Made by a program: the position numbers and the translations under genes
Part shown: positions 14,640-20,410 of the stretch, piece after piece
Layout: each line of letters opens with the position of its first letter
How positions within the stretch are numbered: the first letter of the stretch is position 1
The notes under the pieces: generated by a model
Told to the model about the DNA's origin: nothing
The model's database searches: none
What the model saw: only the letters and a program-made list of their open reading frames with translations
From: Archaeoglobaceae archaeon
GTDB taxonomy: Archaea > Halobacteriota > Archaeoglobi > Archaeoglobales > JdFR-42
Assembly: GCA_015523685.1 (NCBI GenBank)
Contig: WAJW01000020.1
Location: 1 to 20,410 of the forward strand
Reading direction: 5' to 3'
DNA length: 20,410 nucleotides

Positions 14640-15485
14640 ATGCCTGAAATTGCAATAATTGGCGGAACCGGTGTTTATGATCAGGATATATTCTCATCTG
14701 CAAGGGAGATCGAGATTGACACACCTTTTGGAAAACCCTCTGCTCCAGTTGTTGTGGGAGAATACAGAGGAAAGGAAATTGCCTTTTTACCAAGACACGG
14801 GAAGGGTCATGTTTACTCTCCAACTGTTCTTAATTACAGGGCAAACATATTTGCATTGAAAAAGCTGGGTGTTGAGAGGATAATATCCGTTGCAGCTGTG
14901 GGATCGCTTAAGAAGGAAATAAAACCTCTGGATATAGTGGTTCCAGATCAGTTGTATGACAGAACGAAATTCAGAAAAAATACATTTTTTGAAGATATAG
15001 TGGTTCACATCGGATTTGCAGACCCCTTCTGCCCTGAACTCTCGTCGCTTATAGCGGATGTTACGGATGAACTGGGACACAGGTGTCACAGAGGTGGGAC
15101 CTATGTCTGTATAGAGGGGCCCCAGTTCTCAACGAGGGCGGAGTCTGAGGTTCACAGAAAACTGGGATTTGACATAATTGGAATGACAGCAATTCCCGAA
15201 GCAAAACTGGCAAGAGAAGCGGAGATGTGTTACGCAACAATTGCAACGGTAACTGATTACGATGTATGGTATGGGGAAGAAGTTGATGTGGAAATGGTCC
15301 TTGAAAATGCAAGGAAAAATGAGGAAAAGGTGAAGGAAATTCTCAGAAAGGTCATTCCAGAGATTGGAGAACGAAGCTGTGAATGTGGATCAGCATTGGA
15401 ATTTGCTATCACGACAGCCAGAGATGCGATAAAACCCGAGGTAATTGAAAAATTGAGGCCTTTAATAGGGAAATACCTGGATTAG
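14640..15485 (+). CDS. mtnP: S-methyl-5'-thioadenosine phosphorylase
   Basis: A 281-residue enzyme that splits methylthioadenosine, the by-product of polyamine and related synthesis, into adenine and methylthioribose-1-phosphate. It shows G-G-T-G (8-11), the R-H-G-K-G-H phosphate loop, the C-I-E-G-P-Q-F-S-T-R-A-E-S signature (157-169), and M-T-A-I-P-E-A. T-D-Y-D (205-208) keeps the two aspartates that contact the purine amino side in human MTAP, favouring adenine over hypoxanthine; methylthioinosine phosphorylase is the alternative. Cys 131, Cys 197 and a C-E-C pair (247, 249) resemble the disulfide-forming cysteines of hyperthermophile homologues. The SD GGTGA overlaps the PRTase stop, showing tight coupling. 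Confidence 0.93.
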   Translation: MPEIAIIGGTGVYDQDIFSSAREIEIDTPFGKPSAPVVVGEYRGKEIAFLPRHGKGHVYSPTVLNYRANIFALKKLGVERIISVAAVGSLKKEIKPLDIVVPDQLYDRTKFRKNTFFEDIVVHIGFADPFCPELSSLIADVTDELGHRCHRGGTYVCIEGPQFSTRAESEVHRKLGFDIIGMTAIPEAKLAREAEMCYATIATVTDYDVWYGEEVDVEMVLENARKNEEKVKEILRKVIPEIGERSCECGSALEFAITTARDAIKPEVIEKLRPLIGKYLD

Positions 15486-15804
15486 TCGGGCTGAATACTG
15501 AATCCGATTTATATATTTTTGTATAATTTCTCATTAGATGTACTAAGGGCCTTCCGGTATAATTGATGTTGGGGTTGAAATATCCCCGACTTATTTGTTC
15601 TACCCTCTTTTATTGTAGGGGTTTATCAATGGAATTGATTTGATATCGGGGTCTATGGAGGCAAGCATGGTTCTGTGGAAGATTATTCAGAAATTCGGCT
15701 CTGGTTTAATTTGGGGAGTCCATTACAAAATACTATTTTCGATAGTAGTTGTTTCAGGCTAATTTGCGAAATTATTTAAAGTTCCCGGGCAGGATTGCGA
15801 TAAT
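15486..15804. other. 319-base intergenic region with hairpins and promoter elements
   Basis: It holds an AT-rich run TTTATATATTTTTGTATAAT (15509-15528) that may end the MTA phosphorylase transcript or act as a TATA element, a perfect inverted repeat TACTATTTTCGATAGTA (15731-15747), a weaker hairpin around GGGG-TTGAAATA-TCCCC (near 15573), and the EamA TATA box. A 35-codon frame (15655-15762, beginning MEASMVLWKIIQKFG) is hydrophobic but has no clear SD; I do not call it a gene. Confidence 0.5.
15771..15780 (+). promoter_or_regulatory. TATA box of the EamA transporter gene
   Basis: ATTATTTAAA is centred about 28 bases before the GTG at 15805. No SD is present, so the mRNA is probably leaderless with the GTG at or near its 5' end. 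Confidence 0.5.
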
Positions 15805-16707
15805 GTGGAGGGTGGCGGTTCAGAAGGAACCAGCAGAATTTATACAGCTGCACTGATTGCAGTCATGCTCATCTGGGCCGGCTCGTTTATTTTTATAAAA
15901 ATCGGTCTGAGTTATACAGGCCCTTTCAATCTCGCCCTCTACAGATACGTTGTTGCATCCCCTGTCATGGCAATATTGATGATTGCAGAGAACAGGGGTT
16001 TTCCTGCCATCCCGGTTAGGGACATTCCAGCATTCATCATGCTGGCACTTTCCGGTGTTACTCTTCTATATGCGGTTCAGTTTGTCGGCCTGGAGTACAC
16101 AACAGCGACAAACTCATCAATTCTCATCAACACCTCTGTTATATTCATTGCCATACTGTCATTCCTCTTTCTCGGAGAAAAGTTCTCAAAATTGAAGGTT
16201 TCCGGTTTGATCATATCATTCACTGGTGTGACTCTCATAATCTCCAATGGAACCTTCAGCCTGACTCAACTTTTTGCAGAAAAAACCTTCATGGGAGATG
16301 TTCTCATCATCATAGATGGCTTCATCTGGGCCCTGTATACCATAACCGGAAAATCCCTCATTCCCAGATACTCCCCCATTACAGTAACATCCATCTCATT
16401 CATTCTTGGAACAGTGCTGTTGATACCATTTGCCGTCTACGAGGGGCTGATGAATCCCCTCATGCTCAGCATGACCGCCCTCTTCTCGGTATTTTACCTG
16501 GGTATACTCTGCTCCGTTGTTGCATATGTGGTGTGGTTCAAAGCTCTGGAGAGGATGGATGCAACGAGGGTTGCTGTGTTCGTCTACCTCATACCGCTTT
16601 TCACAATTCTGATGGCGATTCCACTCCTTGGAGAGCATGTCACGGTTTATACGATCACAGGTGGTATTCTGACAATGATGGGAGTTTATATCACAGAGTC
16701 CTCGTAG
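15805..16707 (+). CDS. EamA/DMT-superfamily transporter
   Basis: A 300-residue protein with ten predicted membrane helices in two EamA repeats: first repeat from W-A-G-S-F-I-F-I-K (about 25-33) to I-I-S-N-G, second from W-A-L-Y-T-I-T-G-K (about 175) to G-G-I-L-T-M-M-G-V. The end of each repeat carries the L-G-E-K/L-G-E-H signature. This drug/metabolite family exports amino acids or other small metabolites; the substrate cannot be told. The start is a GTG at 15805; an ATG two bases earlier is in another frame, so ATG-only gene calling would miss the true N-terminus. It ends 1 base from the convergent ATP synthase operon. Confidence 0.9.
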   Translation: MEGGGSEGTSRIYTAALIAVMLIWAGSFIFIKIGLSYTGPFNLALYRYVVASPVMAILMIAENRGFPAIPVRDIPAFIMLALSGVTLLYAVQFVGLEYTTATNSSILINTSVIFIAILSFLFLGEKFSKLKVSGLIISFTGVTLIISNGTFSLTQLFAEKTFMGDVLIIIDGFIWALYTITGKSLIPRYSPITVTSISFILGTVLLIPFAVYEGLMNPLMLSMTALFSVFYLGILCSVVAYVVWFKALERMDATRVAVFVYLIPLFTILMAIPLLGEHVTVYTITGGILTMMGVYITESS

Positions 16708-16708
16708 C

Positions 16709-16867
16709 TCAGGGATGGTAGTATGTGATACCGAGTTTTCCCGTAACAAGTAAAAAAAGGATCGTGAGGCCTATTGCCGTCCTCACCGCGGAAATGACCC
16801 ACCCGTATCTGAGCAACCTCTCTTTATTTTTCGGGGTGAATATCCGGTTCAGAAAACCATCCATCAT
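16709..16867 (-). CDS. Small one-helix membrane protein at the end of the A-ATP synthase operon
   Basis: A 52-residue frame starting MMDGFLNRIF, too short for usual gene finding. The ATG at 16867 overlaps the atpD stop codon (ATGA), a strong sign of coupled translation. Residues 1-20 are basic and soluble (T-P-K-N-K-E-R-L-L-R); W23 to V41 forms one membrane helix with a small-residue face (S-A-V-R-T-A-I-G); a short tail ends Y-Y-H-P. The positive-inside rule puts the N-terminus in the cytoplasm. All other genes of this operon make one complex, so an accessory or assembly subunit is the natural guess; the small ahaG gene after ahaD in Methanosarcina occupies the same slot, but I cannot confirm homology. 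It fills the gap to the EamA stop exactly. Confidence 0.6.
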   Translation of the reverse strand: MMDGFLNRIFTPKNKERLLRYGWVISAVRTAIGLTILFLLVTGKLGITYYHP

Positions 16868-17490
16868 GCCTCTGCTTTGGCTTTGATCTTCTTAAGCCTT
16901 ATAATGTTATCCCTCTCCATCTCCTGAAGGGCAAACTCAATGTACTTTTTGGCCTCTTTCATCTCGGGAATAACTTTGAACTCCAGAGCATTCACCCTCC
17001 TCTTTGTCCTCTCTATTTCTTCCAGCAATCTCAGCAGTGTTGTTTCAATCTCAGCAGCCTCGAGAATGGCATCGATCAATTCCTCATATGCGGATGTGGC
17101 CTCATCAATTCTTGCAGTCGTCCCTATGATACCGTACTCTCTCTCACTCAGCTTCTTTCTGACCCTCTTCCTCTTAACCACAGGAACTACAACACCCATA
17201 ATGTTCTTGCTTCTCAGCTCAAATTCCGGCTCGGATTTTGCTGCGAGAGCTGCAGACCTTACCATTATCGTTCCATCAATCGCCTTTGCAATGGAGATCT
17301 TCTGCTCTGCATTTTCGTAACTCTCCCTGAGTTTCTCAAGAACACCTCTGGCCATGGACAGGGTTTCCGAAAATTCCATGATGAGCCCGTCTCTCTTCAT
17401 CTTCAGTAGCTCGTATCCTTTTTCGGAGAGTTTAATCCTTCTCTTGAGTTTTATGAGCTCTGAACGGGTTGGCTTGACATCTATTGCCAT
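16864..17490 (-). CDS. atpD: A-type ATP synthase subunit D
   Basis: A 208-residue central-stalk subunit that forms the rotor shaft inside the A3B3 ring. The N-terminal P-T-R-S-E-L-I-K-L-K-R-R-I-K-L-S-E-K-G motif is the family signature, followed by a long coiled coil, a middle part, and a second long helix with R-R-V-N-A-L-E near residue 165. Length is normal. The ATG directly follows the atpB TGA without a gap, and its own stop overlaps the start of the small membrane protein. Confidence 0.96.
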   Translation of the reverse strand: MAIDVKPTRSELIKLKRRIKLSEKGYELLKMKRDGLIMEFSETLSMARGVLEKLRESYENAEQKISIAKAIDGTIMVRSAALAAKSEPEFELRSKNIMGVVVPVVKRKRVRKKLSEREYGIIGTTARIDEATSAYEELIDAILEAAEIETTLLRLLEEIERTKRRVNALEFKVIPEMKEAKKYIEFALQEMERDNIIRLKKIKAKAEA

Positions 17491-18879
17491 TCAGCTTCCC
17501 TCTTCTCCCCCTTTGTACTTTGGATGGTATTTCTCTATGAATTTCCTTTCTATCTTGGTGAGCTGATCCTCCGGAAGGGCTGATAGAAGTTCCCAGCCAA
17601 GATCCAGAGTGGTTTCAATATCCCTGTCCTCATCTCTGCCCTGTCTCACGAATCTGTCTTCAAAAGCATCAGCAAATCTCAGGAACTTTCTGTCCCTTTC
17701 TGAGAGGGATTCTTCTCCCACTATTGCAACAAGACCTCTCAGATCAACACCCTCAGCATATGCAGCGTACAGCTGATCCGAAACCTGAGCGTGATCCTCT
17801 CTGGTCATCCCGGCACCGATACCCTCCTTCATGAGCCTTGATAGGCTTGGAAGGACATCTATGGGCGGGTAAATACCTCTTGCATGGAGTTCTCTCTTCA
17901 GAACTATCTGTCCTTCAGTGATGTATCCTGTAAGATCTGGAATTGGATGTGTTATATCGTCTCCGGGCATTGTCAGAATTGGAATCTGGGTTATGGTTCC
18001 TTTCTTCCCCTTAATTCTTCCCGCTCTCTCGTAGATCGTTGCGAGATCGGTATACATGTAACCCGGATAACCTCTTCTTCCCGGAACCTCCTCTCTTGCT
18101 GCGGCAATCTCTCTCAGGCTCTCACAGTAATTCGTCATGTCTGTCAGTATAACGAGAACGTGCATGTCGTATTCATATGCAAGGAATTCTGCGGCGGTGA
18201 GGGCCATCCTCGGAGTGAGCAGTCTTTCAATTGCAGGATCATCGGCGAGGTTGAGGAACACAACAGCCCTTTCAAGGGCTCCTGTTCTTTCAAAATCCCG
18301 TATGAAATACTGGGCCTCTTCATTCGTTATACCCATTGCCGCAAATATCACGGCAAAGGACTCTTCCTGCCCCCTCACCTTGGCCTGCCTGGCAATCTGG
18401 AGGGCAACATCGTTATGGGGCAGACCAGAGCCGGAGAACAGTGGAAGCTTCTGACCTCTGACAAGGGTGTTCATACCATCTATTGTTGATATACCTGTCT
18501 GGATAAACTCTCTGGGATATGTTCTGGCATAGGGATTAATGGCAGCACCTATTATGTCCCTCCTTTCCTCAGGAACTATCTTGGGGCCACCGTCAAGAGG
18601 GTCTCCCGAGCCTGAAAGAACCCTTCCGAGCATGTCCTGGGAAACGGGAAGTCTTACGATATCTCCCGTGAATCTGACCGCACTCGCCCTGTTAATACCC
18701 CTTGTCCCCTCAAAAACCTGAACAACCACCACGTCGTGAGAGGTATCCAGAACCTGCCCCCTCTTGACCTCTCCATCTGGAAGGGTTATGTAAACAAGCT
18801 CACCGTATGCAACGGGTTCGGTTTTCTCCACGAATACGAGAGGGCCTGAGATTTCTGTGATTGTTTTATATTCTTTCAC
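17491..18879 (-). CDS. atpB: A-type ATP synthase subunit B (non-catalytic regulatory subunit)
   Basis: A 462-residue subunit alternating with A in the soluble hexamer. It has the beta-barrel start (Y-K-T-I-T-E-I-S-G-P-L-V-F-V), G-S-G-L-P-H-N in place of the Walker A GKT, as expected for non-catalytic B, the A-A-M-G-I-T-N-E-E-A segment, and L-T-D-M-T-N-Y-C-E-S-L-R-E. The start is a GTG preceded by a GGGGGAATGA SD that overlaps the end of atpA; the gap to the atpA stop is 4 bases. Length and motifs are typical. Confidence 0.97.
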   Translation of the reverse strand: MKEYKTITEISGPLVFVEKTEPVAYGELVYITLPDGEVKRGQVLDTSHDVVVVQVFEGTRGINRASAVRFTGDIVRLPVSQDMLGRVLSGSGDPLDGGPKIVPEERRDIIGAAINPYARTYPREFIQTGISTIDGMNTLVRGQKLPLFSGSGLPHNDVALQIARQAKVRGQEESFAVIFAAMGITNEEAQYFIRDFERTGALERAVVFLNLADDPAIERLLTPRMALTAAEFLAYEYDMHVLVILTDMTNYCESLREIAAAREEVPGRRGYPGYMYTDLATIYERAGRIKGKKGTITQIPILTMPGDDITHPIPDLTGYITEGQIVLKRELHARGIYPPIDVLPSLSRLMKEGIGAGMTREDHAQVSDQLYAAYAEGVDLRGLVAIVGEESLSERDRKFLRFADAFEDRFVRQGRDEDRDIETTLDLGWELLSALPEDQLTKIERKFIEKYHPKYKGGEEGS

Positions 18880-18883
18880 TTTA

Positions 18884-20410
18884 TCATTCCCCCAGAAGCT
18901 GTGATTTGAGATCTTCGAGTATCTTATTCAGCTTATCTTCATAGTCCTTCTCAAATTTTACTCTGATCAGGTCTTCAACGCCTTTTGCTGAAATTATCTC
19001 ATCAACGAGCTTGCCTGAATCGAGAGCCTGGAAGGCGTAATCCGAGAATGTCTTGATAGCCTTGAGCATTCCGTACTGCTTTTCCGTTTCACAGTAGGTA
19101 TCGACTTCATGATATGCGTACTGCTGGAGGAACATTTCTCTTATCAGCCTGGCAACTTCAAGGGTTAGCCTCTGGTTTTCGGGCAGGGCATCACTGCCAA
19201 CAAGCTGGACTATCTCCTGAAGGTCTGCCTCCTCCTGAAGCACGGACATTGCCCACTCTCTTAGATCGGGCCAGTCATTGGCAACATTCTCTCTGTACCA
19301 CTCACTCAGGCCATCAACGTAGAGACTGTAACTCTGTAGCCAGTTAATGGCGGGAAAATGCCTTCTTGCTGCGAGCTTTGCATCAAGGGCCCAGAAGACC
19401 TTGACAATTCTCAGGGTGTTCTGGGTAACCGGCTCGGAGAAGTCCCCTCCGGGTGGAGAGACAGCTCCCACGACGGTAACTGATCCGGTTCGACCATTCA
19501 GGGTTATGACTCTTCCCGCTCTCTCATAAAATTCAGCAAGTCGTGATGCAAGATAAGCAGGATATCCCTCTTCTCCGGGCATTTCTTCAAGTCTCGAAGA
19601 TATCTCTCTCATGGCTTCGGCCCATCTTGAGGTGGAATCGGCCATCAATCCCACATCATAGCCCATATCTCTGAAGTACTCTGCAAGAGTTATTCCCGTG
19701 TAAACCGAAGCTTCCCTTGCAGCAACAGGCATGTTTGATGTGTTCGCTATCAGGACAGTTCTTTCCATAAGTGGTTTTCCTGTTTTCGGATCTTCAAGCT
19801 CCGGGAATTCTTCCAGAACCTCTGTCATTTCGTTTCCTCTTTCACCACACCCTATGTAAACAACAACATCTGTATCGGACCACTTCGCAAGCTGATGCTG
19901 GGTAACGGTCTTTCCTGAGCCGAAAGGCCCGGGAATTGCTGCGGTTCCACCTTTGGCAACCGGAAACATGGTGTCAAGTATTCTCTGGCCCGTAACAAGG
20001 GGAACATTGGGTGGAAGTTTCTCCTTTATGGGTCTCGGAACTCTCACCGGCCATCTGTGATACAGCTTCAATTCAGTTCCGTCATCAAGAATACAGACAG
20101 TATCCTCTACGGTGTATTCACCCTCATATATCTCGCTCACAATACCGCTTACATCGGGTGGAACCAGGATTCTGTGCTCAACCACCTCAGTTTCCTGAAC
20201 CGTTCCTATGATATCTCCACCGTTTACCCTATCACCTTTGGATACGACGGGTTTGAACTCCCATTTCTTTTCCTTATCCAGTCCGGGAACGTAAATACCC
20301 CTGCTTATGAAGTCTCCCGCCACATCCTTTATCACAGGGAGAGGCCTCTGAACACCATCGTAAATACTGGATAATATCCCCGGACCGAGTTCAACGGAAA
20401 GGGGCATTCC
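18884..20410 (-). CDS. atpA: A-type ATP synthase catalytic subunit A (N-terminus cut by window edge)
   Basis: The C-terminal 508 residues or so of a protein usually near 580-590; the first 75-80 residues lie beyond the window. The visible part begins in the conserved P-L-S-V-E-L-G-P-G-I-L segment, so the ATG at 20407 is an internal methionine. The catalytic P-loop G-P-F-G-S-G-K-T, the G-C-G-E-R-G-N-E-M catalytic glutamate region, L-M-A-D-S-T-S-R-W-A-E-A and S-P-P-G-G-D-F-S-E-P-V are intact. The insertion typical of A subunits (non-homologous region) is present before the P-loop. This subunit makes or hydrolyses ATP, coupled to ion flow through the membrane part encoded outside the window. Confidence 0.97.
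   Translation of the reverse strand, partial: GMPLSVELGPGILSSIYDGVQRPLPVIKDVAGDFISRGIYVPGLDKEKKWEFKPVVSKGDRVNGGDIIGTVQETEVVEHRILVPPDVSGIVSEIYEGEYTVEDTVCILDDGTELKLYHRWPVRVPRPIKEKLPPNVPLVTGQRILDTMFPVAKGGTAAIPGPFGSGKTVTQHQLAKWSDTDVVVYIGCGERGNEMTEVLEEFPELEDPKTGKPLMERTVLIANTSNMPVAAREASVYTGITLAEYFRDMGYDVGLMADSTSRWAEAMREISSRLEEMPGEEGYPAYLASRLAEFYERAGRVITLNGRTGSVTVVGAVSPPGGDFSEPVTQNTLRIVKVFWALDAKLAARRHFPAINWLQSYSLYVDGLSEWYRENVANDWPDLREWAMSVLQEEADLQEIVQLVGSDALPENQRLTLEVARLIREMFLQQYAYHEVDTYCETEKQYGMLKAIKTFSDYAFQALDSGKLVDEIISAKGVEDLIRVKFEKDYEDKLNKILEDLKSQLLGE

Noticed and set aside
15655..15762. 35-codon hydrophobic frame upstream of the EamA gene
   Set aside because: No clear SD, it contains a perfect hairpin better read as regulatory DNA, and its length is compatible with chance.
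17884..18489. 201-residue plus-strand frame inside atpB
   Set aside because: It is a shadow of atpB, which has full-length family motifs; composition is antisense-like.

Overview
The window is archaeal, and most likely from a thermophilic euryarchaeon. The support is sn-glycerol-1-phosphate dehydrogenase (archaeal lipid backbone), the archaeal type of prolyl-tRNA synthetase, an A-type ATP synthase cluster (A, B, D), the archaeal families DUF63 and UPF0179, and archaeal signals (TATA boxes about 26 bases before start codons, SD motifs of the GGTGA type, T-run terminators). The MTA phosphorylase carries a C-x-C motif like those in Pyrococcus and Sulfolobus enzymes, which fits a hot habitat. I cannot name the lineage; Archaeoglobi and Thermoplasmata-like groups are possibilities only.

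Layout. 1-551 (-): the N-terminal part of a radical SAM/SPASM protein, divergent from a P-loop ATPase of unknown role (711-1544, +). 1545-2732: about 1.2 kb without an intact gene, with signs of a decayed minus-strand gene. 2733-6378 (-): a four-gene operon, DUF63 membrane protein, SpoIIM-family membrane protein, proS and a PPP-family phosphatase, ending at a T7 run. 6404-7925 (+): egsA and a cysteine-rich UPF0179 protein, whose start lies only 25 bases from the DUF63 start. 7973-10313 (-): a compact mercury-resistance operon (ArsR-type regulator, fused MerT-MerP transporter, mercuric reductase) behind a near-perfect 20-base palindrome. 10516-11127 (-): a quinone-type methyltransferase, divergent from a Cas4-like Fe-S protein coupled to a HisA-like protein (11260-12623, +). 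12625-13818 (-): a membrane-anchored HExxH metalloprotease with a palindrome in its promoter. 13937-15485 (+): a purine-salvage pair, a phosphoribosyltransferase with a winged-helix-like tail and MTA phosphorylase. 15805-16707 (+): an EamA transporter. 16709-20410 (-): the 3' part of the A-ATP synthase operon (atpA partial, atpB, atpD), followed by a 52-residue one-helix membrane protein that starts on the atpD stop codon.

How the genes work together. The mer operon is self-contained: sensor, Hg(II) importer with a metal-binding domain, and NADPH-dependent reductase, all joined by 4-base start/stop overlaps. PRTase and MTA phosphorylase would recycle methylthioadenosine and purine bases. The two membrane proteins ahead of proS have no clear link to translation. 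No tRNA, rRNA, CRISPR array or intact insertion sequence was seen. The most novel items are the small protein at the end of the ATP synthase operon, the Cas4-like protein that keeps its cluster cysteines but has lost nuclease residues, and the two promoter palindromes.
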